Source of the DNA: Desulforudis sp.
GTDB lineage: Bacteria > Bacillota > Desulfotomaculia > Desulfotomaculales > Desulforudaceae
Length of the DNA: 64,000 nucleotides
Assembly (NCBI GenBank): GCA_003604975.1
Contig: QZIR01000071.1
Location: 1 to 64,000, forward strand
Direction: 5' to 3'
Position numbers and translations under genes: made by a program. Shown piece by piece: positions 25,902-35,300 of the stretch. Position 1 is the stretch's first letter. Every line of letters starts with the position of its first letter. The notes below the pieces were generated by a model. That model had not been told where the DNA came from, ran no database searches, and saw only the letters and a program-made list of their open reading frames with translations.

Positions 25902-27073
25902 TATATATACCTCCTTAATGTGTCCTGTTCACGGAAAAACTCTTGCAAGTAAAAATTAAATGCAGCAGAATCAGCAAATCCTTTCGCGATTTCTATAGCT
26001 TTCTTCTGCAATAAATTCCCAGCAATCTGCTCGTTGGCGACCTTACCCGAGGCAATGGATTTGGGTACGATTACATCACCATTAGTATTGACGATGAATT
26101 CGCGCACCCCTGTAAGAGATGTTGGGTAATAACGAACGTAAATCTCACTACCCTTAAACCTACCCTTTGCTGGCGAATTCTCATGCCATACGAGGCTGTC
26201 CTGTTCGCAAACTAGTCGAGACCAGATATGAGGAAAAAATTGTGCCAAATATTCAGCATACGCAGCAGAAAAAAGGTTGATCTCTATCCAAGCGTCATCA
26301 AGCAGAGCCAGAAATGAAAGCAGTTCTTTTGTGAAATTAAAAAAATCTTCGCCAGATATTCGCAATTTCGAAGAAGGCCGCACACCATCTACTAACATTA
26401 CCGGAGTGATAAAAAAATTCTTCAAACCAATTTCGTTAAGCTCTCGAATCATCGGAAGCACCGATTTTTGATTGAGTGTTGTCAAACAAGTGAGGATATT
26501 CACTTTAGGGGTAACACGATTGCGAACCAACCATAATACCCCCTCAAGACCGGCACGAAAACTGCCCACCCTCCCGCGTTGCAAATCATGTTCCTGTTCC
26601 TGACCATCTAATGAGATGTCGATCCAATCGGGGCGAATGCTGTGTAGAATTTCCCGATATTTGATCAAAGAAATACCATTGTCAATCAGCCCAATATTGA
26701 TATGAGGAAAACGTTTCCGTAGTTGCACAAGCGCCTCCAGCCCAACTAAAGAAAACGACCTCCCGCCGTAAACGAATGTTTTAATTCCTAATCCCTGTAC
26801 GATATCCAGAAGAATTTGTCCCCACTCGCGAATTGTCAATTCACTATTTTGGCGAGCATAAGATGGAGGATAAACGCAGTGTTGGCACTGAAACTCGCAT
26901 GCACCTGTAAAAATTATTTCGCCTTGTGTGGGAAAATACTCACGGTACACAGAGCGAAGCTCTTTAATCGCAATTTCACGTGATGAGTGAAGTGATCTTG
27001 CCCACCTCTCGATAGGTTTTGACACGTTATTCGAATGAACCGTATTTGTATTTAAATCCCTTATCGTACACAT
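25901..27073 (-). CDS. Radical SAM enzyme without a SPASM cluster
   Basis: The 390-residue protein has the radical SAM signature CEFQCQHC (CxxxCxxC, about residues 59-66) for a [4Fe-4S] cluster that splits S-adenosylmethionine. It is followed by the SAM-binding-region strands TFVYGGRSFSL, GLIDNGIS, WIDISLDGQEQEHD and ILTCLTTLNQ. The C-terminal third lacks the cysteine-rich SPASM extension typical of many peptide-modifying members, having only scattered Cys. Its short overlap with the 70-residue peptide gene suggests that peptide as the substrate. No good ribosome site precedes the ATG, and a sigma54-like box lies only 12 bp upstream, so either the message is leaderless or the real start is further in. 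Confidence 0.85.
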   Translation of the reverse strand: MCTIRDLNTNTVHSNNVSKPIERWARSLHSSREIAIKELRSVYREYFPTQGEIIFTGACEFQCQHCVYPPSYARQNSELTIREWGQILLDIVQGLGIKTFVYGGRSFSLVGLEALVQLRKRFPHINIGLIDNGISLIKYREILHSIRPDWIDISLDGQEQEHDLQRGRVGSFRAGLEGVLWLVRNRVTPKVNILTCLTTLNQKSVLPMIRELNEIGLKNFFITPVMLVDGVRPSSKLRISGEDFFNFTKELLSFLALLDDAWIEINLFSAAYAEYLAQFFPHIWSRLVCEQDSLVWHENSPAKGRFKGSEIYVRYYPTSLTGVREFIVNTNGDVIVPKSIASGKVANEQIAGNLLQKKAIEIAKGFADSAAFNFYLQEFFREQDTLRRYI

Positions 27074-27084
27074 GATATTTTTTA

Positions 27085-27100
27085 TGCAATTAGTGTTCCA
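27085..27100 (-). promoter_or_regulatory. Candidate sigma54-type promoter upstream of the radical SAM gene
   Basis: On the minus strand the sequence reads TGGAACACTAATTGCA, matching the -24 GG and -12 TTGCA elements with the correct 10-bp gap between GG and GC. It would start transcription about one or two bases before the annotated ATG, which is unusually close. It sits at the edge of the insertion-sequence remnant, so it could have become important after the operon was interrupted. It is a pattern match only. Confidence 0.45.
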
Positions 27101-27159
27101 CGCTGAAGCTTAGCCCTTCGTAAATCACAAAAAACGGAGGGAATTACAGGAAAACAACG

Positions 27160-27840
27160 TAAATTTTTGGGAACGGTGGAAATCGGCGGCCGTGCCTTAG
27201 AGTCCTTTAAGGCGTGGCCCCTGGAAGTTGGAAAGCATCATCAATTCAACTTCCGGAGACCGCTATGCAGGACGACCATGGGTGCGCCAATACCCCTCCC
27301 CAGGAAGCCTTTGCCACTTTATCACGTTTCTTGCTCTACCTCTCCGTTTCCGGTTCAGGGTGGTCGCGCCAATCAGAGGTGCAGATCGGACAAGGACGGA
27401 GCGCTGACAAAGCAACTATTGCTTTTGTCTACCTGTACCGAACCCCCAGAGATTATCGTCAGCTATGCCAGGCGATGGCCCATAGAAGACCTGCTTAACC
27501 AAATGAAGAATCGCTGGGGCTGGAAGGATGCCTGGCAGCAGACCCGCCAGGTACTGCACGCTGGACACAGATCCTGTCCATCAGCTTTGCCTTGCCGCAG
27601 TTGCTGACTATCGTTTCGTTGGCGAGGGGCAGATAGAAGTCCTTGCGGAGTTGGCACCTTGGCGGCATGCTCGGCCGGTCACCGCGGTAGAATCAGGATG
27701 GGCCTGCAGAGGAATTTTCAGCCGGGTTCGCATTCGGGAGGTGGAATCCGAAGTCCAGAAAATTCCAGCCGCCGGGACAGGCAACAGGGATAAACCAGCC
27801 ATCATCCTATGCTGGGCGATAGCTATGAAACTCTAAACTC
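27160..27840 (+). pseudogene. Decayed insertion sequence (DDE transposase fragment)
   Basis: The only recognisable coding signal is a transposase C-terminus read in at least two frames. The phrase IIVSYARRWPIEDLLNQMKN (about 27,450-27,510) is typical of the helix carrying the catalytic Glu in IS4/IS701-like DDE transposases, and LAPWRHARPVTA (about 27,650-27,690) belongs to the same protein after a frameshift. The N-terminal catalytic part is not readable. The element lies between the transporter ATPase gene and the radical SAM gene, both leftward, so it appears to interrupt one operon. No clear terminal inverted repeats were found by eye. Confidence 0.65.
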
Positions 27841-27948
27841 CAGGTGCTATATTTACTTCCTTTAAAAGGACAATATTTCTCTTTTTTGAAACCATAAAAA
27901 ATTAATTGTGATAAATTGATCACAGAAACTGTTAACTATTCATCACAA

Positions 27949-29610
27949 TTATTTATTTATGTGAGGCGTAGAAGACAATAATAGCCTTGTATAAGGATGT
28001 GCTGGTGCCGTGAAAACATCACATACTAATCCCTCTTCGACAATTTCTCCTTGCTGAAAAACAAGGACACGATCAGCAATAAAGCGAATAACAGCCAAAT
28101 CATGCGAAATGAACAAATAACTCAGGCCTAATTCTTGTTGAAGTTCTCGGAGGAGATCTAACACCTGAACCTGAACCGTTGCATCTAAAGCAGAGACACA
28201 TTCATCACAAATAATAATATCAGGATTAACTGTCAGACAGCGTGCAATAGCGATACGCTGCCGTTCTCCGCCGGAAAATTGGTGTGGATACTTGCCCAAG
28301 TCTGTCCCGGAAAGTCCCACCCGCTCTAGTAGCCAAGCAGCCCTTTTTGTTCGCTCAATTTTGTTACCATCTAAACTATGCAGTTGCATCGGCTCGTCAA
28401 GTGTTCTGCCAATTGTCCATCGCGGATTTAATGAAGCATATGGGTTCTGGAACACAATCTGAATTCTTTGTCGCAACGGCCTAAATGCACTTAAAGGAAT
28501 TTTAGATACCTCGTCCCCGCTCAAGAGAAACGTTCCTCCCGAAGCATTGATTAAACGAACGAGCATCTTAGCCAATGTTGTCTTTCCTGACCCAGATTCT
28601 CCTACAATTCCAAGTGTTTCACCCTTGTACAATTTAAAGGAAACGCCTTTCACAACATTCAAGGTTTTTTTTTTCCGGAAAGCGGTACGAATTTGATAAT
28701 CCTTCGAGAGATTGAATACTTCCAGCACAACAGGTACTGCTGGAAAAAAGACTTCACGAGACCTCGAATTCTTTAATTCAGTGGCTTGCGAATGAACCAT
28801 ATGAAAACGAGAATCAATAAGGGCTCGGGAATAACTATCCCGCGGTGAAAATAGCACATCATCCCTGGCGCCTTCTTCCCTGACTTTTCCCTTGCACATG
28901 ACTACGACAAAGTCGGCGATTTCAGATACGACTGCCAAGTCGTGGGAAATGAAAAGAAGTGTCATCCCAAGCTGTTCCCGCATATTTAGGAGAAGGTCCA
29001 AGATCTGCCTTTGCACAGTTACATCAAGCGAACTGGTTGGTTCATCCGCGATAAGAAGTTTTGGTTTGCAAGCAACCGCAGCAGCAATCATAACTCTCTG
29101 TTGTTGCCCTCCGGATAACTGGTGAGGAAACGCCTTTGCACGCAATGCAGGAAAAGGAATTCCAACTTCATCCAGCAGTTCCACAGCACGATTCCACGCC
29201 TGACGCTTCGATAAGCCAAAATGCTCCATGAGAGGTTGAGCTATTTGCTCCCCAACAGTAATAACGGGATTAAGCGAAGCCCCAGCATCCTGAAAAATCA
29301 TTGAGATTGCTTTCCCGCGCAATAGTCTCAACTCTTTTTCGGCAAGATGCAGGATGTTTTCACCATGAAATATAATTCTACCATTTTCGGAACCCAAGGA
29401 TACTTCACTTGGCAGAAGCCCCATAATCGAAAGCCCTGTCAAGGTCTTACCGCTTCCGGATTCTCCAACGATAGCTGTAACCTTACCCTCGGGTACAGAA
29501 AACTCTACCCCCTTGAGTAACCTGATTACCGAGTGTGCTGATCGGTGGACTTCAACATTAAGATTTTCAACTTGTATAATATTTTTCACGGTCTTCCCTT
29601 TCGGATGCAA
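27949..29610 (-). CDS. Fused oligopeptide ABC transporter ATPase (DppD-DppF type)
   Basis: The 553-residue protein carries two complete ABC ATPase domains. The first has Walker A GESGSGKTLTGL, signature LSGGQQQRV and Walker B LLIADEPTSSLD. The second has GESGSGKTTLAK, signature FSGGERQRI and IIICDECVSALD; here the usual Glu-Pro after Asp is Glu-Cys, with the catalytic Glu kept. The fusion can drive a DppBC-type permease alone. Its permease and binding protein lie downstream, past an insertion-sequence remnant and the radical SAM gene, all on the same strand. A GTG seven codons in (29589) is an alternative start with a better ribosome site. The gap of 184 bp upstream may hold its own promoter. 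Confidence 0.9.
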   Translation of the reverse strand: MHPKGKTVKNIIQVENLNVEVHRSAHSVIRLLKGVEFSVPEGKVTAIVGESGSGKTLTGLSIMGLLPSEVSLGSENGRIIFHGENILHLAEKELRLLRGKAISMIFQDAGASLNPVITVGEQIAQPLMEHFGLSKRQAWNRAVELLDEVGIPFPALRAKAFPHQLSGGQQQRVMIAAAVACKPKLLIADEPTSSLDVTVQRQILDLLLNMREQLGMTLLFISHDLAVVSEIADFVVVMCKGKVREEGARDDVLFSPRDSYSRALIDSRFHMVHSQATELKNSRSREVFFPAVPVVLEVFNLSKDYQIRTAFRKKKTLNVVKGVSFKLYKGETLGIVGESGSGKTTLAKMLVRLINASGGTFLLSGDEVSKIPLSAFRPLRQRIQIVFQNPYASLNPRWTIGRTLDEPMQLHSLDGNKIERTKRAAWLLERVGLSGTDLGKYPHQFSGGERQRIAIARCLTVNPDIIICDECVSALDATVQVQVLDLLRELQQELGLSYLFISHDLAVIRFIADRVLVFQQGEIVEEGLVCDVFTAPAHPYTRLLLSSTPHINK

Positions 29611-29794
29611 AGAAATTTTCGAAAAATCTATGTAAGCTGCACTTGAAACTGTTAAATAGGGGGGATGTGGAGTAGTTTGTGTTATTTGGGTTTATATTAT
29701 GAATTTGAGCTGCGTTGATAACAGCTTTATGTAGTTTTTTTTCAATCATTCGTCCCTGCACCTGAATTATGAAGGAACATCCCAGGTGAAATGA

Positions 29795-31273
29795 TCACTC
29801 AATGTCGCTCTTTACGATATATTGTCTCCCTTCACTCAGTGCCTTCCTGCAGGCTCGCCTAAGCTTGGTTTCTAAATCCCGAAAATTCCCTTTGTCATAA
29901 TCAAATTCAAGAAATACCTCTAGAGCATCTTTGCCAATTTCTTGTATTCTTTGTCGCGGGTTAAACGCCTCCATCTGCAACATGACATCTAAAATGTAGG
30001 GTAACTCCTGTCGTTTGCGTTCGTTTAACGATGGAATATTGATCACATAGTTGAACCTGCGATAAAGGTCATTTCTAAAACGCCTATCATAGTCCTCCTT
30101 ATCGCTTGCCTCTGACCAGATATCAATTGGCCGGTTAGTAGCAGCCACAACAAGCATAGGGCAGAACATTGAATCCCCGGACCATCCGCGAGGAGTGACC
30201 TGGTAATCATCCAGGTAAGCCAGCAGTTTGGCCTGGATGACAGGGCTGGCATCGCCTATTTCGTCAAAAAAGACCACTCCACCCATCCGTTCCAAAAGAA
30301 AACCTTTCTTCCCATCCGGATGGGCGCCGGTAAAGGCCCCAGCGCAGTACCCGAAAACATCGTACTCAAAATCGCTTTCACGCTGGAGATATTCGGGACA
30401 CGGAACACGCTTGAACGGTCTCGAGAGTTCCTCGCCTGGGCGTGGAGAGGTTGCCCAGGCTAAGTACCTGGCAACCAGAGTTTTCCCCGCCCCGGAGGGA
30501 CCGAGTAATAAGACTTTGGGAAGACGATTTCTATCGACTTGACCGAATTTGTCACTAATAATATTAATAAGCTTTTTGGACTGAGAAAGGAATTCAGAAC
30601 GCCTAGAAGCAATATCGCTGTTAACATCATATGCCAGAACTTTCTCAAGCTTATTGTGTACATCTGTTCGCCGATCTTTAACATTTCTACTAATGATATT
30701 GCGAAAGGTTCTTTTACACTCGTCCAACTGGTCAAGAACCTCACCCATTCTTCCAAACGGGGAAAAGGTCAGGAATGAAGGATCATACTCGATCATTTGC
30801 TTGATGGTTTTTATTCTGATGTAAGAGACAAGTTTTCCGATCTTTATTCCTTTTGCCTCCTTGATCGGTTGTGGCTGCACCCAACTCCCTAGTTGAGCAA
30901 GAAGCCAATTCCCCGCATCTACATCTGCAGGCCTTTGCACAAGAAATATAAACTTATACGCAATCCCTTCCTCTTCAATTAAACCACATCGCCAGGAGAG
31001 AATGGCCGTCGGTTCGAGCGGTTTGCTTCCCCAAAGTACTACGACTCTCTTGGGAGCACTACTCCCTACCCATGGTTTGATGTTTTGCGGGAATTTTGAA
31101 CAATAATAATAGGCAAAAGGTTCACTAGATCCTACTAGCACGAAAGCTATCTTGTGGTTACGGGATATATCGGAGACCCTTGCAAGCAAATTTTGATCCG
31201 GCCACGAATCATCCCGTTGGGGACAAAGCCAGCATGGAGCAACACCTGTATCTGTTGAACTTATATTATCCAT
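29795..31273 (-). CDS. Sigma54-activator-type AAA protein with a novel N-terminus
   Basis: The 492-residue protein has a full bEBP-type AAA domain at about residues 240-470: Walker A in GPSGAGKTLVARYLA, an intact AGAFTGAH sigma54-contact loop, Walker B in VVFFDEIGD, sensor I in VVAATNRP and FRNDLYRRF. The N-terminal 150 residues form an alpha/beta domain (KIAFVLVGSS, KRVVVLWGSKPL, YKFIFLVQRP) that could be a CARF-like or other Rossmann ligand domain, as in RtcR; that is a guess. There is no clear Fis-type helix-turn-helix at the C-terminus. The start overlaps the stop of the 345-residue gene by 8 bp, tying it to the RNA polymerase-like gene upstream. Confidence 0.8.
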   Translation of the reverse strand: MDNISSTDTGVAPCWLCPQRDDSWPDQNLLARVSDISRNHKIAFVLVGSSEPFAYYYCSKFPQNIKPWVGSSAPKRVVVLWGSKPLEPTAILSWRCGLIEEEGIAYKFIFLVQRPADVDAGNWLLAQLGSWVQPQPIKEAKGIKIGKLVSYIRIKTIKQMIEYDPSFLTFSPFGRMGEVLDQLDECKRTFRNIISRNVKDRRTDVHNKLEKVLAYDVNSDIASRRSEFLSQSKKLINIISDKFGQVDRNRLPKVLLLGPSGAGKTLVARYLAWATSPRPGEELSRPFKRVPCPEYLQRESDFEYDVFGYCAGAFTGAHPDGKKGFLLERMGGVVFFDEIGDASPVIQAKLLAYLDDYQVTPRGWSGDSMFCPMLVVAATNRPIDIWSEASDKEDYDRRFRNDLYRRFNYVINIPSLNERKRQELPYILDVMLQMEAFNPRQRIQEIGKDALEVFLEFDYDKGNFRDLETKLRRACRKALSEGRQYIVKSDIE

Positions 31274-32303
31274 TGTTTTTCATTGTAATGCGTTTATATA
31301 TCCCACGCTTAGCCAGTTTAGCTATATCAACTCCTTTCTTAAAGTTCGCACAGAGCAGGTGAAGTTTTTCTTCTGGGAGGAGCTCAGAGAATTCCTTGCG
31401 TTTAATTCTAGCCAGGTCGTCATGACCAAAATCAGGATAATCCAGTTCCGGCTTAAGCACTTGCTCTCCATCCCCTCTGTAAATAGTCGTTCCCACCTCC
31501 ACCAGCCACGGCACATGGAAGGAGGAAGAAAAAATATTGGAAAGCGGCATGTTCCATTCGGGCCACAGCAGCCAAATCTTGTCCAACAATCTTGAAAACT
31601 GGGTTTCGTCAAGTTCTGACCAACTGGGAAAGGTCTTTCCTTTTTCTGTCCAGACGGTTTCCTCATATTTATCTTTTGTCGAAAAGGGCAATTCGTCAAC
31701 GATTCGTTTATTTATTCTCTGCAATAAGCCTTTTTGCAAAACAACCGGGTTTTCAACAAAGTCAGCCTCACCCAAGACAAAATTTACAGGAGAAGGTTTC
31801 TGCAAAAATGCTTGTTTTTCCGTTTCCAGCCATTGGGCGAGGGCATCAAGGAAGGTTTTCAATTTTTTGACATATGTTTGAATATCAGGCGAAAGTCTAC
31901 TTGCAAACCAGGAAGGCTCCTCAAACCAGCACCGATATCCCCCATTAGCAGCGGGCGCCACAGTGACCGCATACACCGTATTTGTCAAAAGCGCCGCAGA
32001 ATCAACGAACAAGGAAACATCGTTGAACAAGATTTCATAATCAAGAGCCGCAGTATCAGCTTCTTGATCACTCTCACCATCTGCAGATTTCTCCTCTTGC
32101 GGTACATCGACATCAAACTCATCTTTGTCGAATAAATCATGGAGGTCAATAAACGCCTTGAGTAAATAAGGAGACAACGAAAACACCATTTCCCGTGTAT
32201 GAATAATATCGGTTCGTTTTCCTCTCGTCTTTGCCGTGTCTTTAAGAAATTGCTGACCCTTGCTCTTTTGTTTGACAGTTGACCGTGAGTGTCCTTGATT
32301 CAT
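31266..32303 (-). CDS. Unknown protein encoded between the single-chain RNAP and an AAA protein
   Basis: I do not recognise this 345-residue protein. It has a basic N-terminus, an acidic low-complexity stretch (about 60-85), a mixed alpha/beta middle (ALDYEILFNDVSLFVDSA, VYAVTVAPAANGGYRCWFEE) and a helical, basic C-terminus (LLCANFKKGVDIAKLAKRGI) that might bind DNA or RNA. It follows the RNA polymerase-like gene by 15 bp with a GGAGGA ribosome site and overlaps the AAA gene by 8 bp. The tight coupling suggests the three proteins work together. A specificity factor for the polymerase is one possibility; nothing in the sequence proves it. Confidence 0.6.
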   Translation of the reverse strand: MNQGHSRSTVKQKSKGQQFLKDTAKTRGKRTDIIHTREMVFSLSPYLLKAFIDLHDLFDKDEFDVDVPQEEKSADGESDQEADTAALDYEILFNDVSLFVDSAALLTNTVYAVTVAPAANGGYRCWFEEPSWFASRLSPDIQTYVKKLKTFLDALAQWLETEKQAFLQKPSPVNFVLGEADFVENPVVLQKGLLQRINKRIVDELPFSTKDKYEETVWTEKGKTFPSWSELDETQFSRLLDKIWLLWPEWNMPLSNIFSSSFHVPWLVEVGTTIYRGDGEQVLKPELDYPDFGHDDLARIKRKEFSELLPEEKLHLLCANFKKGVDIAKLAKRGIYKRITMKNNG

Positions 32304-32318
32304 CGGTGATATTCCTCC

Positions 32319-35300
32319 TTAGGCCATGTTGCGAGGTAGCCGGCTTGTCATGATGCGTGCAAACGGGGATCCAAGATCATCTTCCAGCCTTTCCTGAATA
32401 GCTTCGAGAAGACATGTCCATTGATTGGGACCAATCAGCCCCGAAATTGCCGACCTGTTTTCTTTCCAAACGCGATTGAGAGTCCTCCCCCCACTCCGGT
32501 GGATTATAAGCCATATGAGGAGAAGATGTCGCTGATCAAGATTTTCATAAGACTTAATTCCTTGGATCCTCCTGACAAATTCTGGTGCATCATTTTCCCG
32601 TACAAACCAGTTGTAGGTACGCTTATTTGATTTTGCGCCCCCTGTTGCGTTCACTGAATAATCTTTTCCGTTGAGCAGTGAAACGATTTCAGCAATGGAA
32701 AGCTGTTTCTCCGCAGTATGAAAACTTTGCATGGAGAGCTGTGTTCCTCTCTCCCCAAAGGACTGGGCGGCAATCAGACCCGCGGGATACCCGTTCTGGA
32801 CAACATCATAGCCGGGTATCTCTCCATAGCAGGCACTGCAGATTATTCGATCTTTCTGCCAGAGGCACTGCGTTAATTCACGCTTTCCCGAAGCATGCAC
32901 GCCGCAGTCTCCAGGGCTTACAGTCCACTCCCAGCCTGCCAATACCAAAGACCGAGTCAGGGCTCCCGCTTTGCCGGTGCCGAGTTTTTTGTCGAGCATG
33001 GAACTCCTTGCATTCATAGCCGCCATGAAAGAAGAGGCTGGCGTCATGCCCTCAACGAGAGATTCCCGAATGAAAAAACTTTCAGGGGCAAGCTCAAATC
33101 CGGTGTCCCCTGGAGCAAGAAAGCCACGGGCGCTTACGATTTGCCGTACCTGTTTATCGCCACGGGCACCACTCATCGCAAGTGTTGCAAATCCATGACC
33201 AGGCGCGACAGGGTTTTGTTGGGCCAATTCATTCAATTTGCGCAAGACCATCTCGCCAAGAGATTTTGTTATTTCAGTAAGCTTTGATAGCTCTGGTTCA
33301 GAAGAGATTGCCGCAAGTAATTGTTTCGTTTCTTCCCTATATTCTTCCTGCAGTTTTTTCAGTTCAGGAAAACCGAAAGAGAGACCGTGCTCCGTGACCA
33401 CCCTTAAAGCAAGCTGCATCCACTGTGGAATAAATTTGCCGGCATGTTCAGCGTGGTCTGCACATATATGCAGAAGCAGGGCGACTCCGTGCTTTCTGTC
33501 CCAAGGAGAAGAAGCTGACATCAACTTGCTGCACTCTGAACAACCAGACTTCGACCTAGACAATTCTTCGACCAACGCCTGCAACTCCTTCCTTGCTTCT
33601 CCTTCGCGAGAGAGAAGAAAATGTCCCGCGACAAAATCCTGATCAAAATTGGCCAACGGCTTATTGTCGGCCACGGAAATCAGATTCCACCTGTGCGTTG
33701 GCAGCATCAACTCAGCCGCTTCCTTCTGTTCCTCATCGCTCCATGGAAGATGGATAGCCATCTCGTCGCCATCAAAATCTGCGCCAAATGCCTTGCAGAC
33801 CAGAGGATTGATTTTCATGGCAAGTCCATTTCCAGGAGGAAGGGGAATCGGCCGGAAAGTCATGATGCTGTAGCGATGCAGCGATGGCTGGCGGTTGAGG
33901 ATGACGGTAGTATCTGGAAATTTCTCCAGATACCGCAAAATGATGCTGTGAGCAAGCTGCATGTGTGCTTGCGAAATCCTTGAGTCAAACCATGGGGTCG
34001 CTGTCCAGAAATCCTCACTTACGACCAAGTCTTCAATTGATTTGGGTATCGAAAGATCAACGTCGAAAATAGCTTTAATGAGGAGATCGGCCCAGGGGGT
34101 CTGTACAAATTCGCCGAGAATATCCGGATGAGCGATAATTTTGGGCCCGAGAAGGGGGACCAACACCTCCGTAGGAATACCGCACGCATCCCAAGGCAGG
34201 GTGGGATCGGGCACAATCACCAGGCGACCTGAGGCATCGACCCTCCTGCCGAGAGCTGCTCGACGGAGTAACCCGAATTTGCCAAAAAGGCGGTCATGGA
34301 GAAGCGTGAAGAGCCTCTCAACAGACTTCTCGAGCTTCCTTGATGAATTCTTTTGCTTGGTAAGGGTGATGATCTCCCTATACAGATCGGTCAATTGCTC
34401 TGGTTGCGGTACGATGGCGGTTCCTATTTTAGCAAATCCTCGGAAGCGATATTTTAGAGGGAGGACGGGTATGCGATCCAAATGCGGAAGAGGCGGCGGC
34501 TCTTTGCCTAACTGAAAGGGAGCGGAAAGGGGATAAGGGACCGGCTGGGGCAATTTTATATATCCCCATGAGTTTGGATCCCAATCAGAAACGCTTACCG
34601 GGCCGAATATTTTTTCATCGCAAAGTCCTCCGGGCGATGCAAAAAGCCTTTGCCTAATATCATCGCAAACAAGATACGATGCGCTATGCCTGGGACAAGC
34701 AAGCCAAAAATTGGCTACCTTTTGCCAGGGGACCACTTCTGCAGAATTTTTTTGCATAAAGGCGGAGTATGAAGTCCTGCCAATCGTAAAGGCAATGGTC
34801 ACTGTTCTGTTGGTACGGCTATATTGAAATGTGATCGTTTTCTTTCTCTGCTCTAATGATTCCGGCAGAGGCTCCAGCACCCATTGAAACTCCCTGGTGC
34901 CCTCGCCTGTGATTCCGCTTGGAATCGGCACATTCTCCTTGTTCTGTCCTAACTGATATCCGTGGTGTCGCAGGACATCCTGAATCGTAACCCTTGTTCT
35001 GCCGCGTTGTGATTTACCGGTTGTCCGCATCCGCTGGAGATGATACCCGCAGTTTGCCTTGGAGCAGTGATAAATTCCCTCCAAACCCAGGTCCCACATA
35101 TCGAGACCGGTAACTTCCCTTCCCAATTGCTGAATGGCTTGTGAAGACAACCAGTCGAAGCGAAATGATTCCTCCCCCGTTTGTTGGAACTCTACTCCCA
35201 TGGCAAGCAGGTGGTCCTTAATGGACTGAAAGGTTTGTCCTTGCGTTAACGGTTTTTTGCTGGAAACCGCTGGATCCGATTTGATAGTCAGAACGCTTTC

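Noticed and set aside
22103-29610. Microcin C-type biosynthesis and uptake locus
   Set aside because: A peptide, a peptide transporter and a deformylase are present, but no adenylating MccB-like enzyme or export pump was found, and the presence of a radical SAM enzyme points to another chemistry.
29567-29761. Small leftward gene of 64 codons before the transporter ATPase
   Set aside because: It overlaps the ATPase start, has no convincing ribosome site and no protein-like conservation that I can see.
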